64,000 nt of DNA. It comes from Lachnospiraceae bacterium UBA7054 (GTDB lineage Bacteria; Bacillota; Clostridia; Lachnospirales; Lachnospiraceae). Of the stretch, positions 26,629 to 36,120 are shown piece by piece (positions within the stretch are counted from its first letter, which is position 1; every line of letters begins with the position of its first letter). The notes beneath the pieces were generated by a model. That model was not told the DNA's origin and did no database searches. It saw only the letters and a list, made by a program, of their open reading frames with translations. The DNA is taken from the NCBI GenBank assembly GCA_002492725.1, contig DLAF01000009.1:69250-133249 (forward strand), given 5' to 3'. The translations under genes and the position numbers were made by a program.

Positions 26629-27747
26629 ATGATTCATATCGGAGATAATATCAGGATTGCGAGAAAGCGCAAAGGATTGACACAGGAAGAACTTGCCGGT
26701 CAGATCGGGGTGACGTCCCAGGCGGTGAGCAGATGGGAGTCGGGCGCGGGACTGCCGGACATTTCCCTGATCGTCCCGATCGCACAGGTGCTGTCCGTCT
26801 CTACGGATATGCTGTTTGGCATGGACAGCGAGGGCAATGATAACCAGCTGTTGATGCAGATCACAAATCAATATGTGGAATTAGAATCAAAGTTTAGCGA
26901 CCCGAAAGAGGCAGCGCTTAACAAATGCAAATATTTAGAGGCGGAATTGGAACGGGATCCGGGGAATTTCGTGTATGCCATGAGCCTTGTGGAAAGCACG
27001 GCAGAGCTGAGCCGCCATGTGGATTTTGAGAACTTTAAATGCGATTGGGACAACAGAAAAAATAAAGCGATCCGTGCCGGCATGCAGGTGATTCGTTTTT
27101 GTAATTCGAGAATGCTGTTAGAGAGAACACATTATGCGCTGGCGTGGATTTACATTCATGAAAAGGATTTTGCGAGTGCGAGGGAGCATATTGAACAGTT
27201 ACCCAGCGTGAAAGAAAACCGATTACAGGAGAGCATCCTTGCGCAGGTCGCAAGCTTTGAACAGGGCGTAGAGGGCATGAAGGCCATGTTGCGAGGTAAT
27301 CTGCAGAACATGGCTCGTGTCCTGAATAAAGAGATTTTGTATGCGGTAGAGACCATGTCTTGGAAAGACACACCGGAAAATACGTTGGAGTTTGCCGCAT
27401 GGGGACTTGGGCTGATGCGGCAGTTTTGTGAGAAGAAAGAATTGATCCCATACTGCCGGGGGTTCTTTCGGGATATCTATAAGTTTATGCTGCATGCGGA
27501 CTTAAGGATGGAAAACTTTGAGCAGGCAAAAAGGCACTGGCAGGAATTATGCGAGGGCATGCAGATGCACTACCGCTATTATCAGGAAGTCCTGCAGGAT
27601 GAAAACCTTATGAGCCTGTTTGTGGAACGTCAGCTGAATCGGATGCGCAGTTATACACAGGAATATATCAGCGAGAAGCAGACTGCCATCAAAGACCGTC
27701 TGACAGATTGGCACGGGAAAGAGAAAGTGGAGCGGATCATGTCATGA
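26629..27747 (+). CDS. XRE-family regulator with TPR-like C-domain
   Basis: A 372-residue protein. Residues 1-65 are a Cro/C1-type helix-turn-helix (NIRIARKRKGLTQEELAGQ, SQAVSRWESG). The remaining 300 residues are all-helical and repeat-like, as in TPR-containing peptide- or signal-sensing regulators. ATG 26629 follows GGAGGAAATC; the longer frame from 26515 overlaps the promoter. The stop overlaps the next gene (ATGA), so the regulator and kinase are translationally coupled. Confidence 0.85.
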   Translation: MIHIGDNIRIARKRKGLTQEELAGQIGVTSQAVSRWESGAGLPDISLIVPIAQVLSVSTDMLFGMDSEGNDNQLLMQITNQYVELESKFSDPKEAALNKCKYLEAELERDPGNFVYAMSLVESTAELSRHVDFENFKCDWDNRKNKAIRAGMQVIRFCNSRMLLERTHYALAWIYIHEKDFASAREHIEQLPSVKENRLQESILAQVASFEQGVEGMKAMLRGNLQNMARVLNKEILYAVETMSWKDTPENTLEFAAWGLGLMRQFCEKKELIPYCRGFFRDIYKFMLHADLRMENFEQAKRHWQELCEGMQMHYRYYQEVLQDENLMSLFVERQLNRMRSYTQEYISEKQTAIKDRLTDWHGKEKVERIMS

Positions 27748-28334
27748 AAAACAGCATCATCATCGCAGGCGTACCGCGGGCGGGGAAAAGCACCATTTCC
27801 CACCGCCTTGCGGCGCGTTTCGGTTATCAGCACATCAGCATGGACTCGATCATTGCCGGCTTTGAAAAGTGTTTTCCGGAAACCGGAGTAAACACCTATG
27901 CCGGCTTATCTTCCATGGATACGCTGCATATGATCAGCGGCAAGATGGCGCCGTTTGTACGGGCGATGCTTGACAGCGCCGAGTACGATGAATTTGAACC
28001 GGGGATGGTGCTTGATATGTACCAGCTTCTGCCGGAGGATTATATGAAATACATTCACGGGGCAAACTGTGAGATTTTTTATTTTTTGACTTCCGATGTG
28101 ACGCCTGAAGAACGGTTTGCAATCCAGAAGAAGTACGATACAAAGAAAGATTATACTTTTTACAAGTCGGATGAGGAATTGAGGGAAGGCGCTGTTTATA
28201 TCGTGGAACAGAGCCTCCTGATGAAGGAGCAATGTCAAACATATGGCCTGCGTTATTTTGAGACGGCAAAAGACAGAGAGCAGGTATTCGAAGAATTTCT
28301 GAAAATCTTTTCAACACCACCTAACCAACCCTGA
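27744..28334 (+). CDS. P-loop kinase/ATPase of unknown substrate
   Basis: A 196-residue adenylate-kinase-like P-loop protein. Walker A GVPRAGKST is at 9-17, followed by HRLAARFGYQHISMDSI, a small-molecule-kinase pattern in which the aspartate helps bind substrate. The start codon overlaps the stop of the XRE-TPR gene. Zeta-toxin-like or nucleoside/shikimate-type kinases are possible relatives, but I cannot choose between them. Confidence 0.8.
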   Translation: MKNSIIIAGVPRAGKSTISHRLAARFGYQHISMDSIIAGFEKCFPETGVNTYAGLSSMDTLHMISGKMAPFVRAMLDSAEYDEFEPGMVLDMYQLLPEDYMKYIHGANCEIFYFLTSDVTPEERFAIQKKYDTKKDYTFYKSDEELREGAVYIVEQSLLMKEQCQTYGLRYFETAKDREQVFEEFLKIFSTPPNQP

Positions 28335-28386
28335 TCTGTTACGACTAAACAGATGTAACGATCATGATCAAAACAAAAGGCAAGCG

Positions 28387-30057
28387 ATGAAAACAGACGA
28401 AACGCTGAAACTATTTGAGGATAAGGACTTTCTCGACAAGATTTATCATTTTTCTTATCACAGATGCAACACGTCCTTTGAAGCGGAAGACCTGTGTTCG
28501 GATATCATTCTTGCGGTCATTTCTGCCATACACAAACAGGAGCAGATCGAAAACTTTTATGCCTTTGTATGGACGATCGCCCGCAGGGTCTACGCGGATC
28601 ACAGCAGAAAGAGAAACGCCGAGCGGCAGATATTCGGGACGGAAAATTGTGATTCCCTGTGGGAGTCCTTAGAGGCAAAGGAAAATGAAATAGAGGCCTT
28701 TCTTGAGGAAGCGGCTGAGCGGGAACAGATTGACAGGATATTCAGGGAAATTGCGTTTTTGTCAAAGGCGTATCGCGACGTGATGGTCATGTATTACCTT
28801 GACGAGCGGAAGGTGAAGGAGATCGCCGATACGCTTTGCATCAGCGAAACGACCGTGAAGCAGCGTTTGTTTTCCGCGCGCAATTCCATTAGAAAAGAGG
28901 TTGAGACGATGAGTGAAAGAAATTATTTATTAAAACCGGTCAAGTTGGAATTTGCAGGAACGGGCAGCCCCTGTGGGAACGATCCCCGCAACAAGGCGGA
29001 GAGAATGTTTTCCCAGAATCTGATCTACCTGTGTAAAAACAAACCAAAAACAGCAAAAGAGCTTTCGGAAGAACTCTGTATCCCCATGCCCTATATTGAG
29101 GAAGAACTGGAAATCCAGTGCCGCGGCGAAAATGGGAAATACGGAATGCTTCGCAGGCTTGATAACGGAAAATATGCGGTCAATATTCATCTGGTCGATT
29201 ATGAAGAGTACGATCAGGCAAACAGGATCTATGAAAAGCATCTTCCGGAATTTTGTCGGACGATCAAGGAAGCGCTGAAGAAAAATGAGGAAAAGATTCT
29301 GTCTTTTCCGTATCTGAGTGAGCAGAAAGACCTGCGGTTTATTTTGTGGTCTCTGATCTCAAGAACCGTTTGGGATTTGGGGAGCAGGGTCAATCGAGTC
29401 CTTGCGGAAAAATACTTTGCAGAGGTAGAGACGGTAGAAAGAGATTTTACCTGTGTTGCCGTTGCCTACACACAGGAGCAGGAGCCGGCCTATGATTTTT
29501 ACGGCTGTGATGGTATCAATGCGTCTTATGTCGGCGGTTATCGGGCAGTTTTTGTTGCAAATATTTACGGCAAACATATCAAAGAACATTTTCATTGCGG
29601 ACATAATCTGTCTACGGATCAACAATTACTAATGGTGCTTAAGGCGATTGGCGGAATTTCTATCGACGAATTATCGTTTGAGGAAAAGGAAATCGTGGCG
29701 AAGGCGATTGCAAACGGATACCTGCGTAAAAACGGCAGCATGATTGAACCAAGGATCCTGGTAATCGAGAGGAAGGACATGGAAGATTTTTATAACTTTT
29801 CCTATGAACTTAATGAGGGCATGGATGCCATGATAGAACAGATCGCCGCAGAATTGGCAGCTTTTATGCGCAGCCATATTCCCGATTATCTGATCAATGA
29901 GTATCCGGTTTATACGGGATTGATCGCGCAAGCCCGCATTTTGTCAAAGACGATCGACGCATGTATCGACGAGGGCCTGCTTTTGAAACCGGAAAACAGG
30001 ATCTGTGCGGAAGGAACGTGTATGGGCGTAGAAAAAGAAACGCAGGGCAGAGCATAG
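28387..30057 (+). CDS. ECF-type sigma factor with long C-terminal extension
   Basis: A 556-residue protein, about three times the length of a normal ECF sigma factor. Residues 1-175 contain region 2 (EAEDLCSDIILAVISAI, FYAFVWTIARRVYADHSRKR) and region 4 (YRDVMVMYYLDERKVKEIAD, ISETTVKQRLFSARNSIRKE). The remaining 380 residues include a winged-helix-like segment (AKELSEELCIPMPYIEEEL) and an uncharacterised mixed domain, probably a built-in sensor. It follows the kinase by 52 bases and is closed by the terminator at 30082. No anti-sigma factor gene is adjacent. Confidence 0.85.
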   Translation: MKTDETLKLFEDKDFLDKIYHFSYHRCNTSFEAEDLCSDIILAVISAIHKQEQIENFYAFVWTIARRVYADHSRKRNAERQIFGTENCDSLWESLEAKENEIEAFLEEAAEREQIDRIFREIAFLSKAYRDVMVMYYLDERKVKEIADTLCISETTVKQRLFSARNSIRKEVETMSERNYLLKPVKLEFAGTGSPCGNDPRNKAERMFSQNLIYLCKNKPKTAKELSEELCIPMPYIEEELEIQCRGENGKYGMLRRLDNGKYAVNIHLVDYEEYDQANRIYEKHLPEFCRTIKEALKKNEEKILSFPYLSEQKDLRFILWSLISRTVWDLGSRVNRVLAEKYFAEVETVERDFTCVAVAYTQEQEPAYDFYGCDGINASYVGGYRAVFVANIYGKHIKEHFHCGHNLSTDQQLLMVLKAIGGISIDELSFEEKEIVAKAIANGYLRKNGSMIEPRILVIERKDMEDFYNFSYELNEGMDAMIEQIAAELAAFMRSHIPDYLINEYPVYTGLIAQARILSKTIDACIDEGLLLKPENRICAEGTCMGVEKETQGRA

Positions 30058-30081
30058 ATTATATTATTTTGCATCCTCTTT

Positions 30082-30117
30082 CCCCCGGCAGGACTGTGAA
30101 GTTTTGCCGGGGGTTTT
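30082..30117. terminator. Rho-independent terminator
   Basis: CCCCCGGCA (30082-30090) pairs perfectly with TGCCGGGGG (30105-30113) and TTTT follows. It separates the sigma-factor gene from the convergent kinase-like gene. Confidence 0.88.
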
Positions 30118-30154
30118 CCATGCTGTTTTTAAATTCGTTTTGGCGATGTTTGAG

Positions 30155-31069
30155 CTATGAGGCATATTTTCGTACCGTCCGCAGTACCCCCGCCAGATAA
30201 CTTCCCCCAAACAGATTCAAATGATTCAACAGATGATACAGGTTATACAGATCGCGGCGGTCTTTGTAACCTGGCTGCATCGGGTAAGCTTCCTTGTAAG
30301 CAGCGTAAAAAGCATGGGAAAAGCCCCCGAAAAGCTCCGTCATGGCAAGGTCAGCTTCCGCATGTCCTATATAGGCAGCGGGGTCGATGAGCCATGCCCT
30401 GCCGTCGCTTCCCGTCATAAAGTTTCCCGACCAAAGGTCGCCGTGCAGTAGGGAAGGGCAGTCAGGTTCGGTCAAAAAATCGTCGAGCCGATCCAGCAAT
30501 TTCATGATTCTTTTACGGTCAGCCGCATCAAAATAACGGTCGGCGGTCCGAAACTGCGGCTCTAAGCGGCAATCACGGAAGAAGGAGGTCCAACAGTCCC
30601 GCGCGGCATTGCACTGTTTTCCCGCGCCAATAAAATTGTCCTGCAAAAAACCGTAGATGCCATTTGGGACAAAATCATTGGTGGGTGCCTGATGCATCTT
30701 AGCAAGCTGGTATGCGAACAGTTCCCAATAGTCTTTGACGGGAGGTTTCCCCTGAATCCATTCCAACAACAAAAAAGCAAATCCGTCCGCACCCGCCTGC
30801 GTTCCACTGCCTAAGATGCGTGGTGTGCCAATGCAACCGGTCTGTGCGATCGCCTGTAAACCAAGTGCCTCCGCCTGAAAGAAGGCGGCGTTTTTTATGG
30901 TATTGGTCTTCATAAAAATGCGCGCACCGTTTGTGAGGGTAAGCCCGTAGGAATCGTTGATGTCGCCGCCGAAAACCCGGTCGGACTGCGCAATTTTCGT
31001 GCTATTTCCAAATAAAGACTCCAAAGCGTTATTTATTGAGGTAAAATGCTGCGGTGCGGTAAATGCCAT
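30155..31069 (-). CDS. Fructosamine-kinase-family protein
   Basis: A 304-residue APH-fold kinase of the fructosamine/ketosamine-3-kinase family. The catalytic loop is LLHGDLWSGN, followed by the metal-binding aspartate in LIDPAAYIGHAEADLAM; the pattern GDLWSGN is diagnostic for this family. It would phosphorylate sugar-amine adducts, starting deglycation. ATG at 31069 is chosen for the AAGGAGG site; the frame extends 23 codons upstream without one. It is transcribed convergently to the sigma-factor gene. Confidence 0.85.
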   Translation of the reverse strand: MAFTAPQHFTSINNALESLFGNSTKIAQSDRVFGGDINDSYGLTLTNGARIFMKTNTIKNAAFFQAEALGLQAIAQTGCIGTPRILGSGTQAGADGFAFLLLEWIQGKPPVKDYWELFAYQLAKMHQAPTNDFVPNGIYGFLQDNFIGAGKQCNAARDCWTSFFRDCRLEPQFRTADRYFDAADRKRIMKLLDRLDDFLTEPDCPSLLHGDLWSGNFMTGSDGRAWLIDPAAYIGHAEADLAMTELFGGFSHAFYAAYKEAYPMQPGYKDRRDLYNLYHLLNHLNLFGGSYLAGVLRTVRKYAS

Positions 31070-31306
31070 GCGAGGGAACCTCCTTGTCGCTTTACGGCGA
31101 AGATTTGGGACAGGCAGGGAGCAATCACCGTTTCCCATATAATACCATCATACTGCAATGTGAACGGCGAGGCAAGAAAGTGTGCTGGTAAAATTACGTA
31201 TCATATTGTATAATAATGTAAATTGTCAGAGTATATATAACCCCTTAATAAATGATTTGCCAGGGTAATAAAAGACTTTGTTTACAGGAAGGGAGAAAAT
31301 CAGGCA

Positions 31307-32287
31307 ATGAAAATCGGAATTTTAGGTTACGGGAATCTTGGGCGCGGCGTGGAGTGCGCCGTAAAGCAAAACCCCGACATGGAGCTTGCGGTGGTATTTA
31401 CCCGCAGAGACCCGAAACAGGTCTCCATTCTGACAAAGACAGCGGCGGTTTGCCATGTGTCTGAGGCGGCGGATTGGAAAGATAAGATTGACGTGATGAT
31501 CCTGTGCGGCGGAAGCGCCACGGATTTGCCGACGCAGACACCGGAGTATGTAAGGCTGTTTAACGTTGTGGACAGCTTTGATACCCACGCTAAGATACCG
31601 CAGCATTTTGCTGCTGTGGATGCGGCGGCGCGGGAGGCAGGGAAAGTGGGGATTATCTCCGTCGGCTGGGATCCGGGGATGTTTTCCTTAAACAGGATGT
31701 ACGCAAGCGCTATCCTTCCGAACGGTAAAGACTATACCTTTTGGGGGAAGGGCGTCAGTCAGGGACATTCCGACGCGATACGCCGGATTGCGGGCGTAAA
31801 AGACGCTAAACAGTATACAATCCCGGTGGAGGCAGCGCTAGAGGCAGTGAGGAATGGGAAAAATCCGGAGCTGACGACCCGCGAAAAGCATACCAGAGAG
31901 TGTTTCGTGGTATTGGAGGAAGGAGCGGACGCCGCAATGGTGGAGCAGGAAATCAAGACCATGCCGAACTATTTTGCGGATTATGATACCACGGTCCATT
32001 TTATAAGCGAGGAAGAACTAAAGCGCGATCACAGCGGCATCCCGCACGGCGGCTTTGTGCTGCGCAGCGGAAAGACAGGTTGGGAGGAAGAAAACAGCCA
32101 TCTGATCGAGTATCGGTTGAAGCTGGACTCCAATCCGGAATTTACCTCCTGCGTGATCGCGGCTTATGCGAGAGCGGCATATCGCCTTCATCAGGAAGGG
32201 CAGACGGGAGCAAAGACTGTATTTGATATCCCTCCGGCGTATTTAAGCGCAATGAGCGGGGAGCAGCTGCGGGAAAAAATGCTGTAG
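31307..32287 (+). CDS. ddh: meso-Diaminopimelate D-dehydrogenase
   Basis: A 326-residue NADPH-dependent enzyme of the one-step lysine/DAP pathway, making meso-DAP from tetrahydrodipicolinate and ammonia. It has the N-terminal Rossmann motif GILGYGNLGRGVE and the family segments VDSFDTHAKIP, SVGWDPGMFSLNR and WGKGVSQGHSDAIRR. Length is typical. The start follows GGAAGGGAG. No lysine riboswitch is visible in the short upstream region. The LacI gene starts 38 bases after the stop, an odd neighbour for a cell-wall gene. Confidence 0.95.
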   Translation: MKIGILGYGNLGRGVECAVKQNPDMELAVVFTRRDPKQVSILTKTAAVCHVSEAADWKDKIDVMILCGGSATDLPTQTPEYVRLFNVVDSFDTHAKIPQHFAAVDAAAREAGKVGIISVGWDPGMFSLNRMYASAILPNGKDYTFWGKGVSQGHSDAIRRIAGVKDAKQYTIPVEAALEAVRNGKNPELTTREKHTRECFVVLEEGADAAMVEQEIKTMPNYFADYDTTVHFISEEELKRDHSGIPHGGFVLRSGKTGWEEENSHLIEYRLKLDSNPEFTSCVIAAYARAAYRLHQEGQTGAKTVFDIPPAYLSAMSGEQLREKML

Positions 32288-32325
32288 AAAAGGGGCGGAT
32301 CAAAATGGGAGAAGGAACTGCGAGA

Positions 32326-33369
32326 ATGGTTACATTAAAAGAAATTGCAAAAGAATGTAATGTATCGCCGACTACGGTTTCCAATATTTTAAACGGGAAG
32401 CCGAAGGTTGGAGACGATACCAAACAAAAGGTGTTGGAGACCGTTGACAAGATGGGTTATAAACCCAATTATATCGCACAGGGGCTGCGGAGGCAGAAGA
32501 CCCGAACAATCGGTATTATTGCGGAAGATATTGTGCAGTTTACGACGCCGGAAATCGTGGAAGGCATCATGAGTAACTGTGAAGAAAAGGGTTATCGCAC
32601 GGTTGTCAAAAATCTGCGTCTCTATGCGAGGTGGCAGGATACATGGTATGGCAATGAAAGTAGTTATCACTCTATTTTGGATCCGGCCTTACAGGAACTG
32701 GAATCGATTAGGGTGGACGGCATTATCTATGTAGCCGGACACGCCAGGATCATCAATTGTTTTCCACAGGACTTTCCGATTCCGGCTGTCATGGCTTATG
32801 CTTTTTCCAATAATCCGGATATTCCATCGGTAGTGATAGATGATCAGAGCGCCGCATGGGAGATCGTCAGCTATCTGATTTCCAAAGGGCATACAAAGAT
32901 TGGCGTAATCGGAGGAATGAAGAATAATATACATACACAGCAGAGACTTTTGGGCTATCAAAAGGCGCTATTTGAGAATCAGATCCTGTATAATCCGAAT
33001 TGGGTCAGATATGCCGAATGGGAGAAGGAAGGCGCTGTAAGAGAAGCAAGAGAACTGTTCAAGACAGAAGTGACGGCAGTTTTTTGTATGGCGGACAGAA
33101 TGGCAGGAGGCGCTTATGCGTGTCTGGATGAAATGGGTCTTCGTGTCGGTGTCGATATGGCGGTAGCAGGGTTTGACAACCAGAATATTGCTGAATTTTT
33201 CATGCCGGGATTGACGACCATGGCATTACCATTAAAGGAAATCGGGGACAGAGCTGCAAATATCCTGCTTCAGAAGATACAGGGCGGTGAAGAACCGGAA
33301 GAAAAGCTGGTTTGTATTCCCTGTACACTGATCGAGCGTCAGTCTGTTCATCAGATAAAGAAAGAATAG
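32326..33369 (+). CDS. LacI-family transcriptional regulator
   Basis: A 347-residue regulator. The N-terminal helix-turn-helix (TLKEIAKECNVSPTTVSNIL) and hinge (GLRRQKTRTIGII) are followed by a periplasmic-binding-like sugar sensor. It is the probable controller of the esterase/GH43 and importer genes downstream, in front of which the same CG-centred motif occurs twice. ATG 32326 follows GGAGAAGGA; an in-frame ATG at 32305 also has a fair site. Confidence 0.9.
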   Translation: MVTLKEIAKECNVSPTTVSNILNGKPKVGDDTKQKVLETVDKMGYKPNYIAQGLRRQKTRTIGIIAEDIVQFTTPEIVEGIMSNCEEKGYRTVVKNLRLYARWQDTWYGNESSYHSILDPALQELESIRVDGIIYVAGHARIINCFPQDFPIPAVMAYAFSNNPDIPSVVIDDQSAAWEIVSYLISKGHTKIGVIGGMKNNIHTQQRLLGYQKALFENQILYNPNWVRYAEWEKEGAVREARELFKTEVTAVFCMADRMAGGAYACLDEMGLRVGVDMAVAGFDNQNIAEFFMPGLTTMALPLKEIGDRAANILLQKIQGGEEPEEKLVCIPCTLIERQSVHQIKKE

Positions 33370-33398
33370 AAGGTAGTAAACTATTTTTTTTGTCGAAA

Positions 33399-33414
33399 GG
33401 TAAAACGATAAACC
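33399..33414 (+). promoter_or_regulatory. LacI-type operator in front of the esterase gene
   Basis: GGTAAAACGATAAACC is an imperfect palindrome centred on CG, with 10 of 16 positions symmetric. Fifteen of its bases recur exactly at 37966. Placement after the lacI gene and before the esterase suggests control by that regulator. No clear promoter hexamers are seen next to it. Confidence 0.6.
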
Positions 33415-33507
33415 TAATAAAACAAAGTAGGATAAGCCGCCAGAGAATACATTAAGGTATGGAAATTGTTTGTATTACGTAAAAATAGTAAGAAGAAAGG
33501 AGCAGAC

Positions 33508-36117
33508 ATGATCAGAAAGGTAAAAACAGAGAACGGATGGGTAAGGGGAATCGAGGCAGCAGACCCGAGAATAACCGCATTTAAGGGGATCCCTTTTGCG
33601 GCTCCGCCGGTGGGGGAGAACAGATGGCGGGCACCGCAGCCTTGTGCGGACTGGGAGGGGGTGCGTGATGCTTTTCGCTTTGGGCCTGCCGCCGTGCAGG
33701 ATACACCCGGACTCGGGGATGATGTATACTGCCGTGAATGGCATGTGGATCCGCAGATGGATATGGATGAGGACTGCCTGTATCTGAACGTGTGGACGGG
33801 AGCAAAAGATCCGGAGGAAAAACTGCCGGTGCTGGTATGGTATTACGGCGGCGGTCTGCAGTGGGGCTACCCTGCCGAAATGGAGTTTGACGGGGAACGG
33901 CTGGCCAGACGCGGCATCGTGGTGGTAACGGTGAATTACCGCATCAATGTTTTCGGATTTATGGCGCATCCGCAGTTGACGGACAGACAGCCGGACGCGC
34001 CGGCTAATTTTGGCAGTCTTGACCAGCAGGCGGGGCTTAAGTGGGTGATACGTAACATCCGCGCCTTTGGCGGAGATCCCAATCAGATCACCATTGCCGG
34101 ACAGTCTGCCGGCGGCGGCAGCGTATTGAGCCAAATGGCATGCCCGGGTAATAAGGGCCTTTTTCAGCGCGCCGTGATCATGAGTGGTATGATCGGAAGC
34201 CCGTATACGAGACAGACCATCGGTATCCCCAAGCCGCTATGGGAGGCGGAGGAAAACGGCGTGGAATTTCTGGATTTTCTCGGGGTGAAGGACATAGAGG
34301 AAGCCAGAAAGCTGGATGCCTTTTATCTGCGTGATAAGTATGGAGAGTATGTGAAAGACCATCCGCGCATGTTTACGGTACTGGACAAACGGTTCTGCGT
34401 CGGCGACCCGCTTGCCATGCTTTTAAACGGCCACAGCGCGGACGTGCCTGTGATGGCCGGAAATACGGTGGATGAATTTTTGGAAGTCCTTTCCGCGTCA
34501 TCTGGGGAGGAAGCGGCAGAAAAAGCCAAGGGTATTTTCGGAAAAGACGCAGAGGAATACCTCGGTTTTCAGGAAGTATGGAAGGAAGCTGACAAGGGAA
34601 TTTTTGGCAGAGTAAGCGGGCTGGAATGCACTATAAAAGGGGTGCTTGACGGGCGCAGAAAGAACGGAAGCAAACAGAATGGGTATTATTACAAGTTCGG
34701 GCCGGAGATCCCGGGTTGGGATCATGCCGGTTGTTTTCATTCCGTAGATCTTTGGTTCTTTTTTGAAACGCTGGCAAAGTGCTGGCGGCCGTTTACCGGA
34801 AAGCATTATGACCTTGCTAGGCAGATGTGCAATTACTGGGCAAATTTCATAAAGAGCGGCGACCCTAACGGTGCGGATGCAGACGGTCAGCCGATGCCGC
34901 GCTGGGAGCCATATACGGACGCGCAGCCTGCGGAAATGGTATTTACAACGGAGGGGGCAAAATCCGTCTGCGGGCAGGAGAGTGATTACATCAGATTTCT
35001 TAGTAAAAAGATCATGGAGGGGCTGGAAGAGATTCCCTGTCTGGACAAATGGAATTCGCCCTTCTGGAAGGGGCATGAAGTTCGCAGGGAGACCTTTGCC
35101 ATGATTGATGAAGCGGGAAGCTGTGAGGCCCCTTTTTTGCGGGAACCGGAAGAGATCATCAAAGTGGAGAGTTACAGCGGTGAGCTGGTGTATGAACAGG
35201 GACGCGATTATCTGGTGAAGGACGGTAAGCTGGTTTTGACGGAAGAAAGCAGGATTCCGCATACGGGATGGGACCGGTTTATACGCAGGACAAAGGAGGA
35301 GGCGCAGGAGGAAGCAAAACGGGAGGGCACCGATCCGGGCTTTGAGCCTGTCGCTACTACGGACGGGAAGTATCTGAGTCTGTGCGCCATCGGTCATCCT
35401 GAATTTGTAACGAAATGGCAGACGGCAGTCACGTACAGGGCAAAAGATAACTGGGATGGCGGTGTGCCGCAGGGCGCGCTGAAAAATCTTCCCGGACTTT
35501 CAGGGAAGATCAAAGAGCAGGAAACTGTGCGGGTCCTTTTATATGGAGACAGTATTTCCTGCGGATGGGATTGCAGTGGGAAATACGGGCAAAATCCATG
35601 GCAGCCCGTCTGGTATGCGCTTTTGCTCGATCGTATGGAAAAGAAATGGGGGATTCCCATTTGTTTTCATAACACTTCCGTCAGCGGGATGGATACGGAA
35701 TGGGCAATTGCTCATGCGAAGGAAAGGGTCTGCACTTATCATCCGGATCTCGTGATCCTGGGATACGGTATGAACGACAGATGTGACGGTACACAGTATG
35801 CGGAGAAGACAATGCGTCTGATCGGGGCGATACGGGAAGACTGCCCTCAGACGGAATTCGTTTTGATCGCGACAACGCTTCCCAATCCGCTTACTGCCAC
35901 GCCGCCCATGTATTTTTGCTCACATCAGGAGGAATACTCGCAGAGTTTAAAAGCACTGTGTCAGGAAGGAATCGTGCTGGCGGACGTGCAGGCCTTACAA
36001 AAAGAAGTGCAGAAGAAAAAGCGGTATATCGATTTAACGGGCAATTTGTTAAATCATCCGAACGACTGGCTTGCGGGAATGCAGGCGCAGGTCGTGGCGG
36101 CAACATTGGAGGTATAG
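33508..36117 (+). CDS. Two-domain esterase: carboxylesterase type B plus SGNH hydrolase
   Basis: An 869-residue protein with two hydrolase domains. Residues 1-510 are a type-B carboxylesterase (PnbA-like) with the nucleophile S200 in GQSAGGGS. After a linker of about 150 residues, residues 675-869 form an SGNH/GDSL domain with GDS at about 681, a conserved GYGMNDR segment and a C-terminal aspartate/histidine region. There is no signal peptide, so it likely strips acyl groups (acetyl or aromatic) from imported oligosaccharides before the GH43 enzyme acts. ATG 33508 follows AAGGAG; the ORF start at 33466 has no site. Confidence 0.85.
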   Translation: MIRKVKTENGWVRGIEAADPRITAFKGIPFAAPPVGENRWRAPQPCADWEGVRDAFRFGPAAVQDTPGLGDDVYCREWHVDPQMDMDEDCLYLNVWTGAKDPEEKLPVLVWYYGGGLQWGYPAEMEFDGERLARRGIVVVTVNYRINVFGFMAHPQLTDRQPDAPANFGSLDQQAGLKWVIRNIRAFGGDPNQITIAGQSAGGGSVLSQMACPGNKGLFQRAVIMSGMIGSPYTRQTIGIPKPLWEAEENGVEFLDFLGVKDIEEARKLDAFYLRDKYGEYVKDHPRMFTVLDKRFCVGDPLAMLLNGHSADVPVMAGNTVDEFLEVLSASSGEEAAEKAKGIFGKDAEEYLGFQEVWKEADKGIFGRVSGLECTIKGVLDGRRKNGSKQNGYYYKFGPEIPGWDHAGCFHSVDLWFFFETLAKCWRPFTGKHYDLARQMCNYWANFIKSGDPNGADADGQPMPRWEPYTDAQPAEMVFTTEGAKSVCGQESDYIRFLSKKIMEGLEEIPCLDKWNSPFWKGHEVRRETFAMIDEAGSCEAPFLREPEEIIKVESYSGELVYEQGRDYLVKDGKLVLTEESRIPHTGWDRFIRRTKEEAQEEAKREGTDPGFEPVATTDGKYLSLCAIGHPEFVTKWQTAVTYRAKDNWDGGVPQGALKNLPGLSGKIKEQETVRVLLYGDSISCGWDCSGKYGQNPWQPVWYALLLDRMEKKWGIPICFHNTSVSGMDTEWAIAHAKERVCTYHPDLVILGYGMNDRCDGTQYAEKTMRLIGAIREDCPQTEFVLIATTLPNPLTATPPMYFCSHQEEYSQSLKALCQEGIVLADVQALQKEVQKKKRYIDLTGNLLNHPNDWLAGMQAQVVAATLEV

Positions 36118-36120
36118 GAC

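Noticed and set aside
31140..31306. Lysine riboswitch upstream of ddh
   Set aside because: The gap is too short and shows no conserved multi-helix junction or terminator; only an A/T-rich promoter-like stretch is seen.
33475..34134. 219-codon minus-strand frame
   Set aside because: Antisense of the carboxylesterase domain, which carries a complete catalytic serine motif.
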